DNA of 64,000 bases from JADJOM01 sp046327715. Its GTDB lineage: Bacteria > Gemmatimonadota > Gemmatimonadetes > Gemmatimonadales > GWC2-71-9. Positions 26,230-34,301 of this stretch are shown here, piece by piece; the first letter of the stretch is position 1; each line of letters opens with the position of its first letter. The stretch covers positions 1 through 64,000 of the forward strand of contig JAXLXY010000011.1 of the NCBI GenBank assembly GCA_046327715.1, in the 5' to 3' direction. The notes below the pieces were generated by a model. The model saw nothing but the letters and a program-made list of their open reading frames with translations. It did not search any database and had not been told where the DNA came from. Position numbers and translations under genes: made by a program.

Positions 26230-27384
26230 ATGTTCGCGCGTTCGACGATTGCCCTGTTCACCCTGGCCGCCGCGGCCGGTGCCTGCACCACCGACGAGAC
26301 CGGCCCGGGCCACCCCACGCCCGCCAGCGCCATCGACAGCGTCCTCCTCGAGGCGCGGGCCGGCACCGGCCTCCCCGGGATGGCTGCCATCGTGGTGCGG
26401 GCCGACACCATCGAGGCCATCGGCGCCGTCGGCGTGCGCCGGCGTGGTCACCCTGAGGCCGTGACCACCGCCGACCGCTTCCACATCGGCTCCAACGTGA
26501 AGGCGATGACCGCCACCATGATCGCCACGCTGGTGGAGGAGGGCGCCCTCGCCTGGGACACCCGGCCGGCGGACGTCTTCCCCGAGCTCGCCGCGACCAT
26601 GGATCCCGCGTACCAGGGCATCACCCTGGCCCAGCTGCTCTCGCACCGCGCGGGGATCGAGCCGTTGCTCGACTTCTCCCAGGTGCCCGCCATCCCCGGC
26701 ACGCCGGGCGAGCAGCGCTACGCCGGCACGGCCCTGCTGCTCAGCCTGCCGCCGGCGGGGCCGGTGGGGGAATTCCTGTACTCGAACGGCGGCTATGGCG
26801 TGGCCGCCGCCATGGCGGAGCGGGTGACCGGCCAGTCGTGGGAGCAGCTGCTGACGACGCGGCTGCTTGCCCCCCTGGGGATCACGCCGGTGTTCGGGTG
26901 GCCCGCCGCCGGCCACGCGGCCCAGCCGTGGGGACACCTCCCCGGCAGCTTCACGCCGGTCAACCCCGACGCCGCCCCGGACATGCCGGACGCCATCGAC
27001 CCGGCCGGCGAGATGGCGCTCTCGCTCACGGAGTACGCGCGGTTCGTGCAGCTGCACCTGCGCGGGCTGACCGGGCGCCCTGACCTGCTGAGCGGCGCGG
27101 GGTTCGCGGCACTGCACCACCCCACCGGCGACTACGCCCTGGGCTGGGGGGAGATCGTCCTCGGGGGCGAGCCCACCGCCACCCACGATGGCAGCACCGG
27201 GACCTTCTACGCCACGGTCCTCATGCAGCCGGGCCGGGACCTCGCCGTGATCGTGGTGGCGAACGCGGGCGGCGAGGTGGCCGCCAGCGCGGTGGTGCAG
27301 GCTGCGGTCACGCTGCTGGGCCGCTACGGCGGCGTGGTGCCGGCCGCCGGTGTGGCGGCGCTCCCGGCCGCGCGGTACCGTTGA
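26230..27384 (+). CDS. Beta-lactamase-family serine hydrolase (lipoprotein)
   Basis: This 384-residue protein is a class C beta-lactamase-like serine hydrolase. It has a signal with a probable lipobox (AAAGAC, Cys19). The motifs are SxxK at Ser88-Asn-Val-Lys91 in HIGSNVKAM, YxN in EFLYSNGGYGV, and a C-terminal HDGSTGTF replacing KTG. Such enzymes act in the periplasm as carboxypeptidases, esterases or peptidases rather than true beta-lactamases in most bacteria. The stop is followed by only four bases before the LytS-like kinase ATG, so it is the first gene of a three-gene operon with a LytS/LytTR pair. This hints at a cell-envelope signal or target. Confidence 0.88.
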   Translation: MFARSTIALFTLAAAAGACTTDETGPGHPTPASAIDSVLLEARAGTGLPGMAAIVVRADTIEAIGAVGVRRRGHPEAVTTADRFHIGSNVKAMTATMIATLVEEGALAWDTRPADVFPELAATMDPAYQGITLAQLLSHRAGIEPLLDFSQVPAIPGTPGEQRYAGTALLLSLPPAGPVGEFLYSNGGYGVAAAMAERVTGQSWEQLLTTRLLAPLGITPVFGWPAAGHAAQPWGHLPGSFTPVNPDAAPDMPDAIDPAGEMALSLTEYARFVQLHLRGLTGRPDLLSGAGFAALHHPTGDYALGWGEIVLGGEPTATHDGSTGTFYATVLMQPGRDLAVIVVANAGGEVAASAVVQAAVTLLGRYGGVVPAAGVAALPAARYR

Positions 27385-27388
27385 GCCC

Positions 27389-28516
27389 ATGGCCGCGCCA
27401 CGCCTGCCGCTGCCCCCGGTCGCCCGGGCGATCACCCTGCCGGAGTGGGTGGTCGTCCTGGGCGCCTGGCTGGCGCTCGACCTCGCCTCGGCCGGTCCGC
27501 TCCACACCGAGCTCACCGGCCGGGGCCTCGCCGTCTCCGTGGCCCAGGTGCGGCTGGCCCAGTTCCTCGACTGGATGATCTGGGCCGCCCTGTTGCCGGT
27601 CATCTTCCGCGTGCTGGACCGCTTTCCGCTGCGCCGCGCCACCTGGTACCGCCATCTCCCCGCCTGGCTGGTGGCCGCGGCTGCCTTCGGCGCCCTCCAC
27701 GCGGCGCTCTCCGTGCCCCTCATCCACGCGGTGGCCGCGATCTTCGAGGTGCCGGCCGAGTCGATCGTGGTGCCGGCGCTGCGTTTCGGCGAGATGGTGC
27801 GTGACGACATCGACAACTTCACCCTCGTCGTCCTGGCCTACCTGCCGCTGCAGGTGCTGCACCGCAACCGGGCCGAGCGGGACCGGGCCCGCGAGCTCGA
27901 GCGGTCGCTGCGCGTGGCCCGGCTCCATTCGCTGGCGCTCGAGCTGCAGCCCCACTTCCTCTTCAACACCCTGAATGGCATCGCGGCCCTGGTGCGGAGC
28001 GAGCCCCGCGCCGCCGAGCAGATGCTGGTCAAGCTGAGCGACCTGCTCCGGCTGACGCTCGATGCCGGCGACGGTGGCCTGCTCCCCCTGGCCGAGGAGC
28101 TGCGCCGCCTGGGTCTCTACCTTTCCCTGCAGCAGATGCGCCATGGCGACCGCCTGGCGGTGGAGCAGGCGGTGCCCGCGGACCTCGGCTCCGCGCTCGT
28201 TCCCGCCATGCTGCTGCAGCCGCTGGCGGAGAATGCCATCTCCCACGGCATCGGCGCGCGCCCCGGGCCCGGCACGCTGCGGCTCGCGGCGGCGCGTGCC
28301 GGCGGGCAGCTGCTGCTCACCATCGAGGATGACGGCGTGGGCGTCGCGCCCGGCGGCCCGGCGCGCCAGGGCATCGGGCTTGGCAACACCCGCAGCCGGC
28401 TCGCCGCGCTGTATCCCGATGCACACCAGTTCCACATCGGCCCACGGCCCGGGGGCGGCACCCGCGTGGAGATCCGCCTTCCCTGGGCGACGGCACCGGT
28501 CGAGGCCACCGCATGA
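27389..28516 (+). CDS. LytS-type sensor histidine kinase
   Basis: This 375-residue histidine kinase has four hydrophobic segments in the first 150 residues (membrane sensor) and a His_kinase domain of the LytS/YehU class. The phospho-acceptor His189 lies in LELQPHFLFNTLN. A degenerate HATPase follows, with LQPLAENAISHGIG (N-box), DDGVGV and GIGLGNTRSRL (G-boxes). The ATG starts four bases after the serine hydrolase stop, and the last codons overlap the response regulator start by ATGA. The signal is unknown. This kinase class pairs almost always with LytTR regulators, as here. Confidence 0.93.
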   Translation: MAAPRLPLPPVARAITLPEWVVVLGAWLALDLASAGPLHTELTGRGLAVSVAQVRLAQFLDWMIWAALLPVIFRVLDRFPLRRATWYRHLPAWLVAAAAFGALHAALSVPLIHAVAAIFEVPAESIVVPALRFGEMVRDDIDNFTLVVLAYLPLQVLHRNRAERDRARELERSLRVARLHSLALELQPHFLFNTLNGIAALVRSEPRAAEQMLVKLSDLLRLTLDAGDGGLLPLAEELRRLGLYLSLQQMRHGDRLAVEQAVPADLGSALVPAMLLQPLAENAISHGIGARPGPGTLRLAAARAGGQLLLTIEDDGVGVAPGGPARQGIGLGNTRSRLAALYPDAHQFHIGPRPGGGTRVEIRLPWATAPVEATA

Positions 28517-29211
28517 CGCCGCTCCGGGTGCTCATCGTGGACGATGAACCGCTGGCCCGCCGCCGGCTGCGCGAGATGCTCGCCGACCACGGCGACGTGA
28601 CCGTCGTGGGCGAGGCCGCGGACGCCCCGGGCGCCCTGGCGCTGGCGCGGGCCGAACGCCCCGACCTCCTGCTGCTGGACATCCGGATGCCGGGGGAGCA
28701 CGGCCTGGCACTGGTCCGGCGCCTGCACCTGACGCCGGCGCCGTACGTCATCTTCGTGACCGCGCACGCCGAGCACGCGGTGGAGGCCTTCGACGCGGCG
28801 GCGGTGGACTACCTGCTCAAGCCCTATGACGAGGAACGGCTGGCCCGCGCCCTGGCCCGGGCGCGGGACGCCCTGGCCCGGCGCCGCCCGGCGCCATACC
28901 TGCAGCGCTTCGCGGTGCTGCTGGGCCGGAAGACGAGCTACCTGCCGGTGGAACGGGTGGAGTGGATCGAGGGCGGCGGGAACTACGCGCGACTGCATGT
29001 CGGCCGGGAAGTCCACCTGGTGCGCACCACCCTGGCCGCGCTGGAGACCGAGCTGGACCCGGGCCGGTTCGCGCGGGTGCATCGCTCGGTGATCGTGGCG
29101 CTCGACCAGGTGCGCGAACTGGAGAGCCTGGGCGGCGGGGAATACCGGCTGCTGCTCAAGGACGGGACCCGCCTGCCGGTGAGCCAGCGGTACCGCGCGC
29201 GGCTGCCGTAG
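28513..29211 (+). CDS. LytTR-family response regulator
   Basis: This 232-residue regulator has an N-terminal receiver (VLIVDDEPLARRRL; phospho-acceptor Asp56 in LLLLDIRMPG; Lys in DYLLKPYD) and a C-terminal LytTR DNA-binding domain (about 130-230). The latter contains VEWIEGGGNYARLHVG, FARVHRSVIVALDQV and the terminal LPVSQRYRARL. It overlaps the kinase gene by four bases (ATGA), so the two are co-translated and are cognate partners. LytTR proteins bind pairs of direct repeats; I could not identify convincing repeats in the 244-base region before the serine hydrolase gene, the most likely autoregulated promoter. Confidence 0.95.
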   Translation: MTPLRVLIVDDEPLARRRLREMLADHGDVTVVGEAADAPGALALARAERPDLLLLDIRMPGEHGLALVRRLHLTPAPYVIFVTAHAEHAVEAFDAAAVDYLLKPYDEERLARALARARDALARRRPAPYLQRFAVLLGRKTSYLPVERVEWIEGGGNYARLHVGREVHLVRTTLAALETELDPGRFARVHRSVIVALDQVRELESLGGGEYRLLLKDGTRLPVSQRYRARLP

Positions 29212-29248
29212 CCCGCCGACGCCGCGCTTCGGCCGTCCTCGGCTCCCC

Positions 29249-31456
29249 TCACTCCCCCGGGTGGTAGGTGCGCTCGGTATGCCCCACCAGCTGCTCGGGG
29301 TAGAAGTACACCTCGCGCAGGTTGCCGGCCGCGTACCGCTCCGCCTGGTCGTTGAAGTGCGGCGAGGCCGGATTCCCGCTCTCACCACCGGCGGTCACCG
29401 CGCGCGCCCGCACCTGGTCGCCGAATTCGACCACCGCCACGAAGCTGTTGCCGCTCACGCCGTAGCGCTTCTTCGTGCCCGGGGGCGTGACCGTGCCGAA
29501 GGACGCCAGCGAGCCCCAGCGGCTCGAGGTGAAGGGCACCGGGAGGCTCGGCCCGGCGTCGTCGAAGGGATGGACGATGTCATCGGTGAGCCGCTGGAAC
29601 CGGTTCACCTCGCCCCACGGCGTGCGCCAGGTGCCGAAGTCGCGGGTCAGCTGGTCCACCGCCTCCGCCAGCGCCTCCAGCCGGAGCGCCCGGCTGGTGC
29701 CCCTGGCCATGTACGTGTACAGCGACTGGTCCTCGAGGTCCGCCTGCCGCGCCCGCACCCAGAGGGCGTCGCCCCAATAGACCGCGAGCGTGGTGGGCAC
29801 CGAGGCCGCCGACCAGCGCCGGTCCCAGCCGCGCAGCGCCTCGACCGGCTCGGTGAGCGCTCGCCGCAGCGAATCGCCGGCCGGGGTGTGGTCGTACGCG
29901 TCGAGCAGCGCCGGCACCAGGTCGTCGAAGGCGGGGAGGTGGCTGTCGAACGCCGCGGTCACCAGCGCATCCAGGGTGAAGTCCTTGCGGCCCGCCAGCA
30001 GTGCCATGGCATGGACCCCGCGCGGGTTCTCGAGGCCCACGTCGGTATAGGCGGGGAAGTCGGCGCGCCGCGGGCTGTGCCCCGGCCCCGCGGCGGAGTA
30101 GGGCCAGTTGTTGGTGTTGTAGACCCAGCCGTTGGGCGGGTTGTGCACCAGCGGCGAGCTGTCGAGCGCGATCGGCGCGCCCCACTCGGTGGCGGGATCG
30201 CTGCCGTCCACCGGCCGGTTCCAGTCGAACCGCGGGTCGCGCCGCGGGATGAAGTTGGCGTGGAAGTAGGCGATGTTCCCCGTGCCATCGGCGAAGAGCG
30301 TGTTGTTGGACGAATTGGCGTGCAGCCCCAGCACCTCGCGGAACTGCGCGTAGTTGGCCGCCTTGGTGCGCGTGAACGACTGGATCAGCGCCTGCCGCGG
30401 CGACTCCATCAGCCGCATCGCCACCCACTGGCGGCCCTCGGCGCGGACGATCGGCCCGTGGTGGCTGCGCCAGGTGGTGAACTGGCGGGTGGCCGGCCCG
30501 GAGTCGGTCCGGAAGGCCAGCGTGATCACCTTCCGCGCCAGCGGCCGCTCCGCCCCGGCGTAGCGATAGGTGGCGCTGTCCCCGTGGACGGTCACGGTCT
30601 CCAGGTACTCGTCGATGTTGTCCACCCCGCTCGAGGTGTGCATCCACCCCGCGTGGGCGTTGAATCCCTGGTACACGAAGAACTGCCCCCAGGTGACCGC
30701 GCCGTAGGCGTTGAGCCCCTCGTCGCTCGTCACCTGCAGCTCGGAGCGGAAGAAGAACGAGGTGTGCGGGTTGATGAGCAGCAGGGCGTGGCCAGCCACG
30801 GTGTTGGCCGGCGCGATCGCGATGCCGTTCGACCCGGAAGACTCCAGGTACGCCGGGAGCGGCGGCGCGGGCGCGGCGGCGAGCCCGCGCGGCGCGGGTC
30901 CGGGGCGCGCCGCGACGGTGGCCGGCCCGCCGTAGAAGGCCTGCAGCGCCGCCAGGTCCACCCGCTCGATGTCACCCCCGATGCTGCCCTCGCTGAACGA
31001 GAGCGCCATCCAGGGCTCGAACCGGGTCAGCACCCGGGGATGCACCGCGGGATGGGTGTGGAGGTAGTAGTTCAGCCCGTCGGCCCAGGCATCCATCAGC
31101 GCCCGCAGCCAGTCAGGGCTGGCGGCATACTCGGCCTCCAGGTCGGTGGGGTCGATGAACAGCCGCTGCCGCAGGTCCCGGTACAGCTCCCCCTCCCCCT
31201 CGGCCTCCGCCAGCCGGCCGAGCGACACGAGGTAGTTCGTCTCCACCCGGTTGAAGTCGTCCTCGGCCTGGGCGTAGATCATCCCGAACACCGCGTCGGC
31301 GTCGGTCGGGCCATGGACGTGCGCGATGCCCCAGTCATCCCGCACGATCGTCACCGCGCGGGCGCGCGCCTGCCAGCGGGGCAGCTCCGGCGGGGGCGCC
31401 GCCTTCGGAGCGCAGGCGGCGAGCAGGAGCGCGGCGACAAGGAGGCAACGGGGCAT
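29249..31456 (-). CDS. Penicillin acylase family N-terminal-nucleophile amidohydrolase
   Basis: This 735-residue precursor belongs to the penicillin/cephalosporin/acyl-homoserine-lactone acylase family, which self-cleaves to alpha and beta chains. A signal with lipobox LLAAC (Cys15) directs export. The N-terminal VTIVRDDWGIAHVHGPTDADAVFGMIYAQAEDDF is the family alpha-chain start. The probable nucleophile is Ser209 in SGSNGIAIAPANT, which would become the beta-chain N-terminus. The later HANSSNNTLFADGTGNIAYFHAN and ATEWGAPIALDSSPLVHNP regions are also family-typical. The substrate cannot be told: acyl-homoserine lactones, lipopeptides or beta-lactams are all possible. It lies downstream of a hybrid kinase across a 199-base gap holding a strong hairpin, so it is probably a separate unit. 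Confidence 0.9.
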   Translation of the reverse strand: MPRCLLVAALLLAACAPKAAPPPELPRWQARARAVTIVRDDWGIAHVHGPTDADAVFGMIYAQAEDDFNRVETNYLVSLGRLAEAEGEGELYRDLRQRLFIDPTDLEAEYAASPDWLRALMDAWADGLNYYLHTHPAVHPRVLTRFEPWMALSFSEGSIGGDIERVDLAALQAFYGGPATVAARPGPAPRGLAAAPAPPLPAYLESSGSNGIAIAPANTVAGHALLLINPHTSFFFRSELQVTSDEGLNAYGAVTWGQFFVYQGFNAHAGWMHTSSGVDNIDEYLETVTVHGDSATYRYAGAERPLARKVITLAFRTDSGPATRQFTTWRSHHGPIVRAEGRQWVAMRLMESPRQALIQSFTRTKAANYAQFREVLGLHANSSNNTLFADGTGNIAYFHANFIPRRDPRFDWNRPVDGSDPATEWGAPIALDSSPLVHNPPNGWVYNTNNWPYSAAGPGHSPRRADFPAYTDVGLENPRGVHAMALLAGRKDFTLDALVTAAFDSHLPAFDDLVPALLDAYDHTPAGDSLRRALTEPVEALRGWDRRWSAASVPTTLAVYWGDALWVRARQADLEDQSLYTYMARGTSRALRLEALAEAVDQLTRDFGTWRTPWGEVNRFQRLTDDIVHPFDDAGPSLPVPFTSSRWGSLASFGTVTPPGTKKRYGVSGNSFVAVVEFGDQVRARAVTAGGESGNPASPHFNDQAERYAAGNLREVYFYPEQLVGHTERTYHPGE

Positions 31457-31501
31457 GGCGAGGCACCGGTCGTGGGAGGAGGTTGGGAACCCTACTAATG
31501 G

Positions 31502-31580
31502 GCAGGGCAAGAAGGGAAAAGGGAAGAGGGAAGCGGGAAGTGGCCCCCGCCCTCGCCGCTTCCCGCTTCCCGCACTCCCT
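31502..31580. repeat. Heptamer-rich spacer forming a 13-bp hairpin
   Basis: The plus strand carries consecutive GGGAANN heptamers (31513-31540) and then their complement as CCCGCTT heptamers (31558-31573). The arms 31528-31540 and 31559-31571 pair perfectly for 13 bp with an 18-base loop. It sits between the end of a hybrid kinase gene and the start of the acylase gene, both leftward, so it may end or attenuate the kinase transcript. No T-run follows, so it is not a classical intrinsic terminator. Confidence 0.55.
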
Positions 31581-31655
31581 CGCCCCCGGGTCGCGGCTTC
31601 GCCGCTCCCGAAGGGGGCTCGGTCGCCGCTTCCCGCGCAATCTCGCCCACCCCGG

Positions 31656-34142
31656 CTACGCGTCCAGCACCTCCCGCACCCGCCGGGCGAGCGCGGCCAC
31701 CGAGAAGGGCTTCTGCAGGAACGGGTGATCCGTGCCGGCCACGCCATCCCGCAGGACGGTGTCGTCGGTGTAGCCGCTCATGAAGAGCACCTTGAGCCCG
31801 GGGCGTCGGGTCCGCAGCGCCTCGGCCAGCTGCCGCCCGCCCATGTCGGGCATCACCACGTCGGTGAGCAGCAGGTCCACCTTGCCCTGGTGGCCCGTGG
31901 CCAGCGCCATCGCCTCGGCGGCCGAGCCGGCGGGCAGCACCCGGTAGCCGCGGCGCTGCAGCGCCACCAGCGCCAGCCGGCGCACCGCCTCCTCGTCCTC
32001 CACGAGCAGCACGGTCTCGGTCCCCGGCGGCACCGGCGCCGGCACCTCGGCGACCGTCCGGCCCTCGGCGGGCGCCACCGGCAGCAGGACCCGGAAGGTC
32101 GTGCCGCGGCCGGGCGCGCTGGTCACCTCCACGTGGCCCCCGGCCTGCCGGATGATCCCGTACACGGTGGCCAGGCCCAGGCCCGTGCCCTTCCCCACCC
32201 CCTTGGTGGTGAAGAACGGCTCGAACACCCGGGCGCGAACCTCCTCGCTCATGCCGTGGCCGGTATCCGACACCGTCAGCTGCACGGCGTGCCCGGCGCG
32301 GAACTCCCCGGTCTCCGTGGCAATCATGGCCGGCAGCAGCAGCTCCGTCGTCTCCACGACCAGCGTGCCCCCCTCGGGCATCGCGTCCCGGGCGTTGACG
32401 GCCAGGTTCATCACCACCTGCTCGATCTGCCCCGGGTCGATCCGGACCACCGGCAGGCCGGGCTTGAGCCTGGAGACGAGGGTGATCCGCTCCCCGATCA
32501 GCCGCCGCAGCATGCGCGCCGCCGACTCCACGACCTCGTTCAGGTCCACCAGCCGCGGCTGCACCATCGCCTTGCGGCTGAAGGCAAGCAGCTGGCCGGT
32601 CAGGGCGGCGGCGCGCTGGCCCGCCTCGAGGATCGCATGGACCGACTCCCCCGCCTCGCCGCCCTGGGGGAGCTGGCCCCGCAGGATGTCCGCGTACCCG
32701 TTGATGACGGTGAGCAGGTTGTTGAAGTCGTGCGCCACGCCGCCCGCCAGCTGCCCGATGGCCTCCATCTTGTGCGCCTGGCGGAGCCGCTCCTCGCTGG
32801 CGCGGAGTTCCGACACCACCCGGTCCCGCAGGATCGCCACCCCCGCGAGCTGCGCGGCGACCTGGAGCACCTCCGCCGAGCCCGGCTCGGGGGGCCCCGC
32901 CACCCGCCGGTACAGCGCGTAGGTGCCCAGCAGCTCCCCGGTCGAGGTCGCCGCCCCCGTGGACTCCCCAGCCAGGATCGGCATGGAGAAGCAGGACCGC
33001 AGCCCGTGCGGCAGCGCGACCGCGCGGTATTCCGCCCACAGCGGGTCGGTGGCGATGTCGGTCACCAGCACCGGCTCCCGCCGGAACGCGGCCGTGCCGC
33101 AGGAGCCTGCCGTCGGCCCGATCGGCACGCCGTCCACCGCCGCATTGTACGCCGCCGGAAGGTTGGGTCCCGCCCCGGAGCGGAGCACCTCGCGGCCCGG
33201 CTCGCGCACCATCACCGCGCAGAGCGATCCCGGGAGCTGCTCCTCGACCATCGCCACGACCCCCTCCAGCACCTCCTGGAGCCCGCCCCCGATGGCGATG
33301 CGCGCCAGCACCTTGTTCTGCGCCAGGAGCGTCGCCTCCGCCAGCTTGCGCCGGGTGATGTCCACGTGCGCCACCAGCGCGCCGCCGGTCACGGGGCCGA
33401 GCGGCGTGACCCGCATGGAGAACCAGCGCCGTTCCGCCGGGCTGTGGCAGGGATACTCGAGGTCGAACCGGCCCCGGGCGCCCGAGAGCACCGCCGCGAT
33501 CCCCGCGGCGGCTTCCTCCGCCTGGCTGGCCCGGCAGACCTCGAGATAGTTGAGGCCGACGCCGGCCACCGCCGGGGGACGGCCGGGCGGCGCGTTGGCG
33601 ATCCCGAACTCCCGCCAGGAGCGGTTCACCGCCCGGACGCTGCCGTCCCATGCCAGCACCGCCACCTGGCTCGACATCGAGTCCAGCACCGCGCGCTCGA
33701 ATTCCTCCCGGGCGTGCGCCTCGCGTTCCGCCCGCTTGCGGTCGGTGAGGTCATGCAGCACCACCAGCACACCCGCGGCCCCGCCGTGGTCATCGTCGAG
33801 CCGACGCACGCGCGCCGCGACCCAGACCGGCGACCCATCCTTGCGCTGCTCCTCGAACTCGCCCTCCCACCCGCCCGCGGTCGCCCGGCCGGCAAGCTCC
33901 GCTGCCGCCGCCGTCGCGCGCCGCGGGTCGGGATACCGGTCCGCGTAGGGGCGCCCCACCATCTCCTCCGCGCTCCAGCCCAGGAGCCGCGCCGCGCCGT
34001 CATTCCATGAGGTGACGAGGCCGGTCGGGTCGGTCACGACCACGGCGTCGCGGATGTCGTGCAGGATCAGGCGGTCCCGCGCGGCCGAGTCGCCGATCGC
34101 GGGTTCGGATTGCTCGAGTTCTGGCATGGGGTCCCGCGCCAT
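31656..34142 (-). CDS. Hybrid sensor histidine kinase: two PAS, GAF, HisKA-HATPase, receiver
   Basis: This 828-residue soluble hybrid kinase has two PAS domains (about 25-135, with VVVTDPTGLVTSWNDGAARLLGW; and about 145-270), a GAF domain (about 280-440, with PIGPTAGSCGTAAFRREPV), HisKA with His471 in GGVAHDFNN, HATPase_c with EPFFTTKGVGKGTGLGLA, and a receiver with Asp761 in LLTDVVMPD. No membrane segment is present. The ATG at 34142 is preferred because the upstream alternative GTG overlaps a -10-like GATACT. The overall plan matches the GAF/PAS hybrid kinase at 2.2 kb but with fewer sensor domains. No separate regulator is adjacent. Confidence 0.9.
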   Translation of the reverse strand: MARDPMPELEQSEPAIGDSAARDRLILHDIRDAVVVTDPTGLVTSWNDGAARLLGWSAEEMVGRPYADRYPDPRRATAAAAELAGRATAGGWEGEFEEQRKDGSPVWVAARVRRLDDDHGGAAGVLVVLHDLTDRKRAEREAHAREEFERAVLDSMSSQVAVLAWDGSVRAVNRSWREFGIANAPPGRPPAVAGVGLNYLEVCRASQAEEAAAGIAAVLSGARGRFDLEYPCHSPAERRWFSMRVTPLGPVTGGALVAHVDITRRKLAEATLLAQNKVLARIAIGGGLQEVLEGVVAMVEEQLPGSLCAVMVREPGREVLRSGAGPNLPAAYNAAVDGVPIGPTAGSCGTAAFRREPVLVTDIATDPLWAEYRAVALPHGLRSCFSMPILAGESTGAATSTGELLGTYALYRRVAGPPEPGSAEVLQVAAQLAGVAILRDRVVSELRASEERLRQAHKMEAIGQLAGGVAHDFNNLLTVINGYADILRGQLPQGGEAGESVHAILEAGQRAAALTGQLLAFSRKAMVQPRLVDLNEVVESAARMLRRLIGERITLVSRLKPGLPVVRIDPGQIEQVVMNLAVNARDAMPEGGTLVVETTELLLPAMIATETGEFRAGHAVQLTVSDTGHGMSEEVRARVFEPFFTTKGVGKGTGLGLATVYGIIRQAGGHVEVTSAPGRGTTFRVLLPVAPAEGRTVAEVPAPVPPGTETVLLVEDEEAVRRLALVALQRRGYRVLPAGSAAEAMALATGHQGKVDLLLTDVVMPDMGGRQLAEALRTRRPGLKVLFMSGYTDDTVLRDGVAGTDHPFLQKPFSVAALARRVREVLDA

Positions 34143-34301
34143 GGCCCCTCCCGGGGGAAGCTGAACTCCTCCAGTATCGCCCACAGCGCGCGAAACTGAT
34201 GCGAAGCAAATCCGGGAGCGGGCGGGCGGGATTGTCTCTGGATGAATTCGGGACCCGTCGGGCGGAGGAAACCTTCATGAAGCCGACGGGAGGCGGGACG
34301 T

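Noticed and set aside
26230..27384. Calling the serine hydrolase an antibiotic beta-lactamase
   Set aside because: It has SxxK and YxN but HDG instead of KTG, and the context is a LytS/LytTR operon, so a peptidase or esterase role is more likely.
31502..31580. Classical Rho-independent terminator for the hybrid kinase gene
   Set aside because: The hairpin is strong, but no U-tract follows on the minus strand; called a repeat with possible termination role instead.
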